Origin: Allobosea psychrotolerans
GTDB taxonomy: Bacteria > Pseudomonadota > Alphaproteobacteria > Rhizobiales > Beijerinckiaceae
DNA: 64,000 nt
Direction: 5' to 3'
Assembly (NCBI RefSeq): GCF_002917105.1
Contig: NZ_PQFZ01000027.1
Location: 1-64,000 of the forward strand
The position numbers were made by a program, and so were the translations under genes. Positions 24,623-33,350 of this stretch are shown piece after piece. Position 1 is the first letter of the stretch, and each line of letters opens with the position of its first letter. The notes under the pieces are model-generated. The model had not been told where the DNA came from. It did not search any database and saw only the letters and a program-made list of their open reading frames with translations.

Positions 24623-25501
24623 TCACTGCGTCGGCGTGAGCGGCAGCGGGGTCGGCTTCGGACGCGGCTTCGGCTTGGCCGCGGGCTTCGGCTCGCTGGT
24701 GATGCCGAGACGCGCCCGGATCGATGCCGCCCGCGCCTCGGTGACGCGCGCGCCGCAGAAGCCGAGCGAGCCCTCGCGCTGGAAGTCGCGGCAGGTCAGT
24801 TCGCGCTCGGCCGAGAAGCTCGCCTGCTCGCGCGCGATGGCGCGCTGGTCGACCGCATCGCCCTTGGCGCCCAACACCCGATAGCCCTCGCGCACTGCCC
24901 TTTCAGCCGTGCCGCGCGCGGATTCGATCTCCTTGGCGCGAGAGACGAGCGTGCGCGAATCCGGCCCCCACAAGCCGCGCGGATCGATCCGGCAGGCGGC
25001 GGTCTCGACGACGCAGGGCTGCGCCGGTTCGACCACGAGGAAAGCACCATCGAGCACATCGAAGACGATCGGGCAGATCGAGGCCTCGAGCTTGTAGCGC
25101 GGCACGCCGGCGGGTCTTCCCAGCGATGTCAGCGGCACCGGCGCATCGCCGAACGAGATCGCGCAAGGCTCGACCAAGTTACTGGCCTGGAACCCCTCGG
25201 CCTTGAGCTTCAGCCCGTAGCCCGCCGCCGTCTTCTCGAAGACCGCCTCGCCGAAGCCGCCATTGCGCCTGAGCGTCCGGCCAATGATCGCCTCCTCGCC
25301 CGCGACCTTGATCGCCGGCATCACATGGGCGCGCGGTGTCGCCGGCGCGCCGCCCGAGGCAGGCGGCGCGGCCTGATGGGCACCGGCCTGGTTCAGCGGC
25401 TGGGCGCCGGGCAATTGCAGCGGCTGGGCACAAGCCAGCGTCGTCCCGCCGACAAGGGCGAGCAGGACAAGGCTCGAAGCAAGGCGCGGATGTCGATTCA
25501 C
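24623..25501 (-). CDS. secreted protein with an LprI/DUF1311-like C-terminal region
   Basis: About 292 residues from a GTG at 25501, chosen because a signal peptide (Leu-Ala-Ser-Ser-Leu-Val-Leu-Leu-Ala-Leu...Ala-Cys-Ala-Gln) follows and AGGG lies 7 bases upstream. The middle contains several cysteines in a novel-looking pattern (Glu-Pro-Cys-Ala, Ser-Ile-Cys-Pro, Gln-Pro-Cys-Val, Ala-Cys-Arg). The end, with Arg-Glu-Gln-Ala-Ser-Phe-Ser-Ala-Glu-Arg-Glu-Leu-Thr-Cys and a second Cys before Arg-Ala-Ala-Ser-Ile-Arg-Ala-Arg-Leu, resembles the DUF1311/LprI pattern. The last 20 residues are Pro/Lys-rich. Periplasmic location is likely; function is unknown. Confidence 0.7.
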   Translation of the reverse strand: MNRHPRLASSLVLLALVGGTTLACAQPLQLPGAQPLNQAGAHQAAPPASGGAPATPRAHVMPAIKVAGEEAIIGRTLRRNGGFGEAVFEKTAAGYGLKLKAEGFQASNLVEPCAISFGDAPVPLTSLGRPAGVPRYKLEASICPIVFDVLDGAFLVVEPAQPCVVETAACRIDPRGLWGPDSRTLVSRAKEIESARGTAERAVREGYRVLGAKGDAVDQRAIAREQASFSAERELTCRDFQREGSLGFCGARVTEARAASIRARLGITSEPKPAAKPKPRPKPTPLPLTPTQ

Positions 25502-25692
25502 GTCACAACCCTGGCGAAGACTTGACCATGCGAAAACTTGGCAAGCCCGACGAAAGCTTGGGCACTCCACCTTGAATGCAGGGGCCTGCGCCGGCACGCA
25601 AGGACACAAGCGCAACACCGGCCGGGAATGATCCGCATCGTGGCCGCGCCCGGCCATAGCGACGGCGTCTGATTCTTAATCGGCTCTCGTGT

Positions 25693-25724
25693 CTTGCAAG
25701 GGCGGGAACACCCTCACTATATAC
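25693..25724 (+). promoter_or_regulatory. candidate RpoH (heat-shock) promoter of dnaK
   Basis: CTTGCA (25693-25698) is followed after about 17 bases by CACTATAT (25716-25723). This resembles the alphaproteobacterial sigma-32 pattern CTTG...CYTATNT. It sits about 150 bp upstream of dnaK, where a heat-shock promoter is expected. Match is by eye. Confidence 0.55.
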
Positions 25725-25872
25725 GCCGCCAAGAGGCGGTTTAACGACCGTTCGACGTGGAATGCCGGTTTCGCTCGCCGCAGCAGGCGGGGGCGGCCCG
25801 GTCCATGGGCCGGAAGGCGGCGCCCAGGCACCGCAGGCCGGCGATCTGCTCAATTTAAAAGGGATCCCCTCC

Positions 25873-27804
25873 ATGGGTAAAGTTATCGGTATCGACCTCG
25901 GCACAACGAACTCCTGCGTCGCGGTCATGGAAGGCTCTACACCCAAGGTCATCGAGAATTCGGAAGGTGCGCGCACCACGCCGTCGATCGTGGCCATCAC
26001 CGATGACGGCGAACGCCTCGTCGGCCAGCCGGCCAAGCGTCAGGCTGTCACCAACCCCGAGCGCACCTTCTTCGCGATCAAGCGCCTGATCGGTCGGACC
26101 TTCGACGATCCGATGACGCAGAAGGACATGCATCTCGTCCCCTACAAGATCAAGAAGGCCGCCGCGGGCGACGCCTGGGTCGAGGCCGACGGCACCGACT
26201 ATTCGCCCTCGCAGATCTCGGCCTTCACGCTGACCAAGATGAAGGAGACCGCGGAGGCCTATCTCGGCCAGCCGGTCACCCAGGCCGTCATCACGGTCCC
26301 GGCCTATTTCAACGACGCCCAGCGCCAGGCGACGAAGGATGCCGGCCGCATCGCCGGCCTGGAAGTTCTGCGCATCATCAACGAGCCGACCGCGGCTGCC
26401 CTGGCCTATGGCCTCGACAAGAAGTCGGCCGGCACGATCGCGGTCTATGACCTCGGCGGCGGCACCTTCGACGTCTCGATCCTCGAGATCGGCGACGGCG
26501 TCTTCGAGGTGAAGTCGACCAATGGCGACACTTTCCTCGGCGGCGAGGATTTCGACATGCGCCTCGTCGAATATCTCGCCGAGGAGTTCAAGCGCGAGCA
26601 GGGCATCGACCTGAAAAAGGACAAGCTCGCCCTGCAGCGCCTGAAGGAAGCTGCCGAGAAGGCCAAGATCGAGCTCTCGACCACGGCCCAGACCGAGATC
26701 AACCTGCCCTACATCACGGCTGACGCTTCCGGACCGAAGCATCTCGCCATCAAGCTCTCGCGCGCCAAGTTCGAGAGCCTGGTCGACGATCTCGTCCAGC
26801 GCACCATCGAGCCCTGCAAGAAGGCGCTCAAGGATGCCGGTCTTTCGGCGGGCCAGATCGACGAGGTCGTTCTCGTCGGCGGCATGACCCGCATGCCGAA
26901 GGTCCAGGAGGTCGTGAAGCAGTTCTTCGGCAAGGAGCCGCATAAGGGCGTCAACCCGGACGAGGTCGTCGCCATCGGCGCCGCGATCCAGGCCGGCGTG
27001 CTGCAGGGCGACGTCAAGGACGTGCTGCTGCTCGACGTGACCCCGCTTTCGCTCGGCATCGAGACGCTGGGCGGCGTGTTCACGCGCCTGATCGACCGCA
27101 ACACCACGATCCCGACCAAGAAGAGCCAGGTCTTCTCCACTGCCGAGGACAATCAGCAGGCGGTGACGATCCGGGTCTTCCAGGGCGAGCGCGAGATGGC
27201 CGCCGACAACAAGATGCTCGGCCAGTTCGACCTGATGGGCATCCCCCCGTCTCCGCGCGGCATGCCGCAGATCGAGGTGACCTTCGACATCGACGCCAAC
27301 GGCATCGTTTCGGTGACGGCGAAGGACAAGGCCACCAACAAGGAGCAGCAGATCCGCATCCAGGCGTCTGGTGGACTGTCGGAGGCCGACATCCAGAAGA
27401 TGGTCAAGGATGCCGAGGCCAATGCCGGCGAGGACAAGAAGCGCCGCGAGCTGGTCGAGGCCAAGAACCAGGGCGAAAGCCTGGTGCACTCGACCGAGAA
27501 GTCGCTGAAGGACTATGGCGACAAGGTCACGGCCGCCGACAAGACGGCGATCGAGACCGCGCTCGACGCGCTGAAGGCGGCCCTGGCGGAAGACAACGCC
27601 GAGACCATCTCGGCGCGCACCACCGACCTGATGCAGGCTTCGATGAAGCTGGGCGAAGCCATGTATGCGGCGAGCCAGGCCGAAGGCGCTGCGGCGGCCG
27701 ATGGCGGCGACGAGCATGCCGCTGAAGCCAAGAAGGACGACGTCATCGACGCCGACTTCAAGGACGTCAGCGACGACAAGGGCGACAAGAAGAAGAGCGC
27801 CTGA
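25873..27804 (+). CDS. dnaK: chaperone DnaK (Hsp70)
   Basis: About 643 residues, full length. N-terminal Gly-Ile-Asp-Leu-Gly-Thr-Thr-Asn-Ser, the phosphate loops Asp-Leu-Gly-Gly-Gly-Thr-Phe-Asp, and the linker Val-Leu-Leu-Leu-Asp-Val-Thr-Pro-Leu-Ser-Leu-Gly are intact. The C-terminal lid ends in a charged Lys/Asp tail. It folds and refolds proteins with DnaJ and GrpE. The frame is open upstream to 25762, but ATG 25873 gives the canonical N-terminus. dnaJ follows after 154 bp. Confidence 0.98.
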   Translation: MGKVIGIDLGTTNSCVAVMEGSTPKVIENSEGARTTPSIVAITDDGERLVGQPAKRQAVTNPERTFFAIKRLIGRTFDDPMTQKDMHLVPYKIKKAAAGDAWVEADGTDYSPSQISAFTLTKMKETAEAYLGQPVTQAVITVPAYFNDAQRQATKDAGRIAGLEVLRIINEPTAAALAYGLDKKSAGTIAVYDLGGGTFDVSILEIGDGVFEVKSTNGDTFLGGEDFDMRLVEYLAEEFKREQGIDLKKDKLALQRLKEAAEKAKIELSTTAQTEINLPYITADASGPKHLAIKLSRAKFESLVDDLVQRTIEPCKKALKDAGLSAGQIDEVVLVGGMTRMPKVQEVVKQFFGKEPHKGVNPDEVVAIGAAIQAGVLQGDVKDVLLLDVTPLSLGIETLGGVFTRLIDRNTTIPTKKSQVFSTAEDNQQAVTIRVFQGEREMAADNKMLGQFDLMGIPPSPRGMPQIEVTFDIDANGIVSVTAKDKATNKEQQIRIQASGGLSEADIQKMVKDAEANAGEDKKRRELVEAKNQGESLVHSTEKSLKDYGDKVTAADKTAIETALDALKAALAEDNAETISARTTDLMQASMKLGEAMYAASQAEGAAAADGGDEHAAEAKKDDVIDADFKDVSDDKGDKKKSA

Positions 27805-27830
27805 TTGCACGACTCCTTTCGCTGAACGAG

Positions 27831-27853
27831 ATGGCCGGGCTTGACCCGGCCAT
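27831..27853. repeat. GC hairpin between dnaK and dnaJ (first)
   Basis: ATGGCCGGG and CCCGGCCAT form a perfect 9-bp stem just after the dnaK stop. Likely a partial transcript terminator or mRNA-stabilising element between dnaK and dnaJ. Confidence 0.55.
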
Positions 27854-27902
27854 TGCGTTCGCAGAAGGCGTCCTGAAGGAAGATATCGCTCTTCTGTCGG
27901 AG

Positions 27903-27926
27903 ATGGTCGGGCCTGAGCCCGGCCAT
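27903..27926. repeat. GC hairpin between dnaK and dnaJ (second)
   Basis: ATGGTCGGGC and GCCCGGCCAT pair with one G-T wobble. It is a second copy of the hairpin 70 bp upstream and lies about 30 bp before the dnaJ start. Confidence 0.55.
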
Positions 27927-27958
27927 GATTTCGAGGAGTGCGAAGGGGCGGCTATTTG

Positions 27959-29098
27959 ATGTCCAAGCGCGACTATTACGAAATCCTCGGCGTCTCCAAG
28001 ACCGCCAGCGATGCGGAACTGAAGAGTTCCTTCCGCAAGCAGGCGATGCAGTGCCATCCCGATCGTCATCCCGGCGACAAGGGGGCGGAGGCCAAGTTCA
28101 AGGAACTGAACGAGGCCTATCAGATCCTGTCCGACGAGCAGAAGCGCGCGGCCTATGACCGCTTCGGCCACCAGGCTTTCGAGAATGGCGGCGGGGGCGG
28201 CGGCAACCCCGATTTCTCCGACTTCATGTCGGACATCTTCGACTCCTTCTTCGGCGATGCCCGGGGCGGCGGACGCGGCGGCGCGCGCGCAGCCAATGGC
28301 CGCGAGCGCGGCGCCGATCTACGTTACAACCTCGAGATCGGCCTCGAGGACGCCTTCACGGGCAAGAACGCCTCGATCCGCGTGCCGACCTCGATCGCCT
28401 GCGAGGCCTGCTCCGGCACCGGTGCGAAGCCTGGCTCCAAATCGCGGCAATGCCCGACCTGCGGGGGGCATGGCCGGGTGCGCGCCAATCAGGGCTTCTT
28501 CTCGGTCGAGCGCACCTGCCCGACCTGCAATGGCCGCGGCGAGATCATCGACGACCCCTGCAAGATCTGCCAGGGCGCGGGCCGGGTCACGCGCGAGCGC
28601 ACGCTTGCCGTCAACATCCCGGCCGGCGTCGAGGACGGCACCCGCATCCGGCTTGCCGGCGAGGGCGAGGCCGGCCTGCGCGGCGGGCCGGCGGGCGACC
28701 TCTACATCTTCCTCTCGATCAGGCCGCATGCGATCTTCCAGCGCGACGGCGCCGACCTGTTCTGCCGCGTACCGCTCGGCCTGACCTCGGCGGCGCTCGG
28801 CGGCGAAATCGAGGTGCCGACGCTGACCGGCGAGCAGGCCCGGGTGAAGATCCCCGAGGGCACGCAGACCGGCAAGCAGTTCCGCCTCAAGGGCAAGGGC
28901 ATGAGCGTGCTGCGCTCGCGCGAGGTCGGCGACCTCTACATCCAGGTGTTGATCGAGACGCCGCAGAAGCTCACCGCCCGCCAGCGCGAATTGCTGCTGG
29001 AGTTCGAGCGCGAGAGTTCGCATTCGACCCATCCCGAAGCCGCCGGCTTCTTCGGCCGCGTGAAGGACTTTCTGGGCGGGCTCGGCGGCGCGGCTTGA
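27959..29098 (+). CDS. dnaJ: co-chaperone DnaJ (Hsp40)
   Basis: About 379 residues. It has a J-domain with His-Pro-Asp (about 34-36), a Gly/Phe-rich linker, and four zinc-binding repeats: Cys-Glu-Ala-Cys-Ser-Gly-Thr-Gly, Cys-Pro-Thr-Cys-Gly-Gly-His-Gly, Cys-Pro-Thr-Cys-Asn-Gly-Arg-Gly and Cys-Lys-Ile-Cys-Gln-Gly-Ala-Gly. The C-terminal substrate domains follow. It stimulates the DnaK ATPase. The start is ATG 27959; the longer frame is spurious. Confidence 0.97.
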   Translation: MSKRDYYEILGVSKTASDAELKSSFRKQAMQCHPDRHPGDKGAEAKFKELNEAYQILSDEQKRAAYDRFGHQAFENGGGGGGNPDFSDFMSDIFDSFFGDARGGGRGGARAANGRERGADLRYNLEIGLEDAFTGKNASIRVPTSIACEACSGTGAKPGSKSRQCPTCGGHGRVRANQGFFSVERTCPTCNGRGEIIDDPCKICQGAGRVTRERTLAVNIPAGVEDGTRIRLAGEGEAGLRGGPAGDLYIFLSIRPHAIFQRDGADLFCRVPLGLTSAALGGEIEVPTLTGEQARVKIPEGTQTGKQFRLKGKGMSVLRSREVGDLYIQVLIETPQKLTARQRELLLEFERESSHSTHPEAAGFFGRVKDFLGGLGGAA

Positions 29099-29104
29099 TC
29101 CCGA

Positions 29105-29184
29105 CGTCATTGCGAGCGCAGCGAAGCAATCCAGCCTCGTAGGGCACGCTGCCCCTGGATTGCTTCGCTGCGCTCGCAATGACG
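29105..29184. repeat. 30-bp perfect inverted repeat (tcattgcgagcg type)
   Basis: Arms 29105-29134 and 29155-29184 are exact reverse complements (CGTCATTGCGAGCGCAGCGA at the left edge) with a 20-base loop. I know this palindrome type as widespread in proteobacterial gaps. It lies directly after dnaJ. Confidence 0.8.
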
Positions 29185-29203
29185 GGCAGCGGTACAGCAC
29201 ACA

Positions 29204-29234
29204 CAAAAAAACGGGCCGCCTTCCGGCAGCCCGT
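29204..29234 (-). terminator. rho-independent terminator of the csbD-like gene
   Basis: On the minus strand an ACGGGC...GCCCGT hairpin (29211-29234, one bulge) is followed by a run of seven T. It lies 25 bp past the CsbD stop. Confidence 0.85.
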
Positions 29235-29258
29235 TCTTCGATCGTAGCCTGACCGCGA

Positions 29259-29450
29259 TCAGACCTTGTCGATCACCTTCTTGATGGCATCCTTGCCCTT
29301 GCCGAGCGCCTGCTGGGCCTCGCCCTTGCGCTCCTGCGCCATGCCCTCGGCCTCGAGGCCGGGCTTGTTCAGCGTCTTGCCGGCGGCCTGCTTGACATTG
29401 CCGGCGGCCTCATTGGCCAAGCCCTTGATCTTGTCGGCGGTGCTGCCCAT
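29259..29450 (-). CDS. CsbD-family stress-response protein
   Basis: A 63-residue hydrophilic protein. Asp-Lys-Ile-Lys-Gly-Leu-Ala-Asn-Glu-Ala-Ala-Gly-Asn-Val-Lys-Gln-Ala and Glu-Arg-Lys-Gly-Glu-Ala-Gln-Gln are diagnostic of the CsbD family, small proteins often induced by general stress. Molecular role is unknown. It has its own terminator downstream, so it is a single-gene unit. Confidence 0.9.
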   Translation of the reverse strand: MGSTADKIKGLANEAAGNVKQAAGKTLNKPGLEAEGMAQERKGEAQQALGKGKDAIKKVIDKV

Positions 29451-29575
29451 CGTCTTGATCCTTCTCTCGAACTTGCGCCGTCCATACGGCCTGAGACGAA
29501 GAAACCAGCGGGCGTAAGGAAGGTTCCCAGGAACTTTTAGGGCTCAAGGCGTGCCCGGCGGCGCGCTCGAGAGCC

Positions 29576-30385
29576 TTACGCCGCCATTGCGCGCAAGGCC
29601 TCTCCCGTCGCTGCGTCGGCCGGGAAGAAGGTCTCCAGCGCCAGCTCTGACAGCGTGATGTCCACCGGCGTGCCGAAAACCGTCGTCGTCGAGATCAGGG
29701 ACAAGACCGTCTCGCCCAGCTGCAATCGCAGCGGCACCACGATGGCAGCCTCCGCATCCACCTCCGATGCATGGCCCTTGCGCGCAGGCTCGACCGGCGC
29801 GGGATAGGTCAGCAACTCGGCCAGGAGATCGGCCAGAACCGGATCGGCCGTGGCCCTGATCTGCTGGCGCAGGCGCGCCAGCAGATGCATCCGCCACTCT
29901 CCCAGATTCACGATGAGCGGGGCGAGCCCGGCCGGATGCAGCGAGAGCCGCAGCACATTGACGGGCGGCCGCAGCAGATCGGTATCAGCGACGAGGCCAA
30001 GCAGCGGCGCAACCGCAGCGTTGGCGGCGAGCAGCGTCCAGTGGCGGTCGACGGCGAGCGCAGGATAGGGCTCGTGGCCTTTGAGCACGAGGTCGATCGC
30101 GGCCTTCGCCGCCTGCAGACCAGGGTCTTCCAGGGCGCGCTCGAGATAGACCGGCGCATAGCCCGCTGCCAGCAGCAGCGCATTGCGCTCGCGCAGCGGC
30201 ACGCCGAGATGCTCGCAGAGCAGCAGGACCATGTCGCGGCTCGGTTGCGAGCGGCCGCTTTCGAGGAAGCTGAGATGCTTCTGCGAGATCTCGGCCTCGA
30301 GCGCGAGATCGAGCTGGCTGAGCCGGCGCAATTGCCGCCAGTCGCGGATGAGGGAGCCGACCATGGGCTGATGATGCTTGTTCAT
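29576..30385 (-). CDS. XRE-type regulator with MmyB-like ligand domain
   Basis: A 269-residue regulator. The N-terminal helix-turn-helix has Leu-Ser-Gln-Leu-Asp-Leu-Ala-Leu-Glu-Ala-Glu-Ile-Ser-Gln-Lys-His-Leu-Ser-Phe at about 22-40, followed by Glu-Ser-Gly-Arg-Ser-Gln-Pro-Ser. The C-terminal part (Leu-Ala-Val-Asp-Arg-His-Trp, Leu-Arg-Leu-Ser-Leu-His-Pro, Ala-Leu-Glu-Thr-Phe-Phe-Pro-Ala-Asp) is the MmyB-like fatty-acid-binding-type domain. Divergent from the small membrane protein 143 bp away, which it may control. Confidence 0.88.
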   Translation of the reverse strand: MNKHHQPMVGSLIRDWRQLRRLSQLDLALEAEISQKHLSFLESGRSQPSRDMVLLLCEHLGVPLRERNALLLAAGYAPVYLERALEDPGLQAAKAAIDLVLKGHEPYPALAVDRHWTLLAANAAVAPLLGLVADTDLLRPPVNVLRLSLHPAGLAPLIVNLGEWRMHLLARLRQQIRATADPVLADLLAELLTYPAPVEPARKGHASEVDAEAAIVVPLRLQLGETVLSLISTTTVFGTPVDITLSELALETFFPADAATGEALRAMAA

Positions 30386-30528
30386 GACGCCAAATCTATC
30401 CGAGCACGGTCCGCTTTCAATTACCTCGCGCTTAATCGACCCGCCGACACGATCCCGTCAGCATGGCCTCCATCGACCACGGCCCCAGGCTCAAGACCGC
30501 CCCGGCCACAACCAAGGAGACCAGAGCG

Positions 30529-30951
30529 ATGTCCATGATCCACTCCTCGCGCTTCCTGCGGAATGCACTTGCCGCGGACGCTGCCGCCTGCGCCGCCACC
30601 GGCCTGCTGCTTGCCGCGGCGGCCGAGCCGCTCTCCGGCCTGCTCGGCTTCCCCACAAGCTTCCTGCGCGGAGCCGGCCTCGTGCTGCTGCCCTGTGCGG
30701 CACTGCTCGCCTGGTTCTGCGCCCGCCAAACCCTGCCGCGCCTGGCCGTGCACGCCGTGATCGGCATCAACATCCTCTGGGTCGCCGACAGCATCGCGAT
30801 CCTGGTCGCGGGCTGGTTCCAGCCAAGCGGGCTCGGCACCGCCTTCGTGCTGGCGCAAGCCGCGGCCGTCGCGGTGATCACGGAGCTCGAGGTCATCGGC
30901 CTGAAGCGTTCGGCGGCCAACTCTGCCGCCAATGCTGCAGCGAGCCTGTGA
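30529..30951 (+). CDS. small four-helix membrane protein, unknown function
   Basis: About 140 residues with four hydrophobic segments (near 15-32, 45-60, 70-92 and 103-122). ATG 30529 is chosen for the AAGGAGA 8 bases upstream, which lies inside the longer frame. I do not recognise a named family. Divergence from the XRE/MmyB regulator suggests it is that regulator's main target, a common layout in which the partner is often an SDR or membrane protein. Confidence 0.7.
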   Translation: MSMIHSSRFLRNALAADAAACAATGLLLAAAAEPLSGLLGFPTSFLRGAGLVLLPCAALLAWFCARQTLPRLAVHAVIGINILWVADSIAILVAGWFQPSGLGTAFVLAQAAAVAVITELEVIGLKRSAANSAANAAASL

Positions 30952-30966
30952 CCAACAGCCCGTCCC

Positions 30967-30996
30967 GTCGGGGCGCCGGATTTCCGGCACCCCGAC
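30967..30996 (+). terminator. hairpin after the small membrane protein
   Basis: GTCGGGG and CCCCGAC plus an inner CCGG/CCGG pair form a strong stem with loop ATTT, 15 bp after the stop codon. No long T-run follows. Confidence 0.5.
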
Positions 30997-31070
30997 ACGC
31001 AACTGTCATGCAGCCTGACTAGCCGGGTTGGATTCGCCCTCCTATCTCCCAACGGAAGCAGGATCGATCC

Positions 31071-33272
31071 ATGCGCCAGCCCTTCATCCTCGCCGCCCTC
31101 GCCTCCACGCTGTTCTGCGGCGCCGCCACGGCCGAGCCGATGTTCAACCGCATCGCGACCTTTTCCGTGCCGCTCAATCTTCCCCCCGACAGGAACGCCA
31201 GGCAGAAGACGGTCGCAGAGATCATCGCGGCCAACGAGGCCGGCACCCTGCTCGCCTATACCGACGGCGAGCAGAAGGCCGTCGGGCTGATCGACATCGC
31301 CACGCCGAACGCACCCAAGCCCGCCGGATTCATTCCCGTCGGGGGTGAGACGACCTCGATCGTCATCCTCGGCGATCTCGCCTTCGCGGCGGTCGTCACC
31401 TCCGGCGACAACTTCAAGGAGCCGGCCGGGCATCTCGCCACCATCGACCTGAAGACCAGGCAGGTCGTGGCCAGATGTGAGCTCGGTGGCCAGCCCGATT
31501 CGATCACGCTCAGCAAGGACAAGAGCCGAATCGTCATCGCGATCGAGAACGAGCGAGACGAGAAGCTGAACAAGGGCGCGCTGCCGCAATTGCCGGCCGG
31601 GAACCTGACCCTGATCGGCATCAAGGACGGCGCGGCCGATTGCGCCTCGCGCCAGATCGTCGATCTCACCGGTATCGCGGCTGTCGAGCCGACCGATCCG
31701 GAGCCCGAATTCGTCGACGTCAATCAGGACGGCCTCGTCGTGGTGACGTTGCAGGAGAACAACCACATCGCCATCGTCGATGTGAAAACGGGCAAGCTGG
31801 TCGCGCATTTCCCGGCTGGCACGGTCGATATCAAGGAGATCGACAAGACTCGCGACGGCCAGATCAAGCCCGGCGAGGAGCTGAAGGGCGTGGCGCGCGA
31901 GCCCGACGCCGTGCGCTGGCTCGACAATGATCGCTTCGTCACCGCCAATGAGGGCGACTGGAAGGGCGGCTCGCGCGGCTTCACCATCTTCCGCAAGGAC
32001 GGCGCGATCGAGTTCGATTCAGGCGCCGCAGTCGAGCATGTCGCGATGCGCCTCGGCCATTACCCCGAGCGCCGCTCGGCCGCCAAGGGCAGCGAGCCGG
32101 AGGGCATCGAGGTCGCACGCTACGGCAATGACCGCCTGATCTTCGTCGGGCTGGAGCGCGCCTCGCTGATCCTGGTCTACAAGGACGAAGGCCCTGGCCG
32201 GGCACCGCGCTATTTCCAGGCGCTGCCGGGCGGCATCGCGCCGGAGGGCCTGCTCGCCATCCCGCAGCGCAACCTCTTCGTCTCGGCCTCCGAGGCCGAT
32301 CTCGGCGAGAAAGGCGGAGCCCGCTCCGCCGTGACGATCTATCAGCGCGGCGATCAGCCCGCCGCCTATCCGAGCATCGTCTCCGGTGATGTCGAGGGCG
32401 CTCCGCTCGGCTGGGGCGCGCTGTCGGGGCTGGCGGCGCATCCTGCGACGCCCGGGCGTCTCTTCGCCGTCATCGACAACGCCTATTCGCCCTCGCGCCT
32501 TGTCGAGATCGACGCCAGCCAGAAGCCGGCCCGGATCGTCGCCGGCCTGACCGTGACCAAGGACGGCAAGCCCGCCGCCTATGATCTCGAAGCCATCGCG
32601 ACGCGCCCCGCTGGCGGCTTCTGGCTGGCCTCGGAGGGCAATCCCGAGGCCAAGGACAAGCCGACGCAGAACATCCTGCTGCGCGCCTCGGCCACAGGCG
32701 CGATCGAGGAGGAAATCCTTCTCCCCGAGGATTTGGCGAAGCAGGCAACCCGCTTCGGTTTCGAGGGCGTCGCCGTGACCGGCGCCGGCGCGGAGGAAAC
32801 CGTCTGGCTCGCCGTGCAGCGCGAGTGGAAGGACGATCCCAAGGGCAAGGCCAAGATCCTGAGCTACAAGCCCACGACGAAGACATGGGGCGTGCTGCAC
32901 TACCCGCTCGGCAAGCCGGCCGACGGCGCCTGGATGGGCCTGTCCGAACTGACAGCTCTCGGCAATGACAGCTTCGTCGTGATCGAACGCGACAACCTCT
33001 TCGGCGAAAAGGCTGTGAAGACGCTGGCGACCTTCTCGGTCAAGGGCCTGACTCCGGCACCGATTGGTTCGACCACAATCCCAACCGTGGAGAAGACGCT
33101 GCTGCGCGACCTGACGCCCGATCTGATGAAGCTCGGCGGCTACGGCCTCGACAAGGTCGAGGGCATGGCGCTCGACAAGGCGGGCGACCTCTTCGTCGTC
33201 ACCGATAATGACGGCGTCGACGAGTCTTCCGGCGAGACGCAGTTCTTCGCCTTCGGCAAGATCACGCGCTGA
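31071..33272 (+). CDS. secreted phytase-like/esterase-like beta-propeller protein
   Basis: A 733-residue exported protein with a signal peptide of about 21 residues (ending Ala-Ala-Thr-Ala). The N-terminal half looks like a WD/YVTN-type beta-propeller (Gly-Gln-Pro-Asp-Ser-Ile-Thr-Leu-Ser-Lys-Asp, Ile-Ala-Ile-Val-Asp-Val-Lys-Thr-Gly-Lys). The C-terminal half from about residue 430 has the phytase-like domain pattern (Leu-Ser-Gly-Leu-Ala, Asp-Leu-Glu-Ala-Ile-Ala, Trp-Leu-Ala-Ser-Glu-Gly, Phe-Glu-Gly-Val-Ala). Proteins of this build are annotated as esterase-like activity of phytase family. Substrate is unknown; phosphate scavenging is a fair guess. Monocistronic. Confidence 0.75.
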   Translation: MRQPFILAALASTLFCGAATAEPMFNRIATFSVPLNLPPDRNARQKTVAEIIAANEAGTLLAYTDGEQKAVGLIDIATPNAPKPAGFIPVGGETTSIVILGDLAFAAVVTSGDNFKEPAGHLATIDLKTRQVVARCELGGQPDSITLSKDKSRIVIAIENERDEKLNKGALPQLPAGNLTLIGIKDGAADCASRQIVDLTGIAAVEPTDPEPEFVDVNQDGLVVVTLQENNHIAIVDVKTGKLVAHFPAGTVDIKEIDKTRDGQIKPGEELKGVAREPDAVRWLDNDRFVTANEGDWKGGSRGFTIFRKDGAIEFDSGAAVEHVAMRLGHYPERRSAAKGSEPEGIEVARYGNDRLIFVGLERASLILVYKDEGPGRAPRYFQALPGGIAPEGLLAIPQRNLFVSASEADLGEKGGARSAVTIYQRGDQPAAYPSIVSGDVEGAPLGWGALSGLAAHPATPGRLFAVIDNAYSPSRLVEIDASQKPARIVAGLTVTKDGKPAAYDLEAIATRPAGGFWLASEGNPEAKDKPTQNILLRASATGAIEEEILLPEDLAKQATRFGFEGVAVTGAGAEETVWLAVQREWKDDPKGKAKILSYKPTTKTWGVLHYPLGKPADGAWMGLSELTALGNDSFVVIERDNLFGEKAVKTLATFSVKGLTPAPIGSTTIPTVEKTLLRDLTPDLMKLGGYGLDKVEGMALDKAGDLFVVTDNDGVDESSGETQFFAFGKITR

Positions 33273-33280
33273 GCAGCAAC

Positions 33281-33310
33281 AAAAAAGCCCCGGATGCACG
33301 CATCCGGGGC
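33281..33310 (-). terminator. rho-independent terminator of metNIQ
   Basis: GCCCCGGATG / CATCCGGGGC 10-bp stem with loop CACG (33287-33310) is followed on the minus strand by six T (33286-33281). It is between the convergent phytase-like gene and metQ and may serve both. Confidence 0.85.
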
Positions 33311-33350
33311 AGGCGCCTGACCGCGATCGGGGCCAGGTGGGGAGGAAGCG

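Noticed and set aside
25855..27810. 651-codon minus-strand frame opposite dnaK
   Set aside because: dnaK is certain; the frame opposite shows no family and is a codon-bias shadow.
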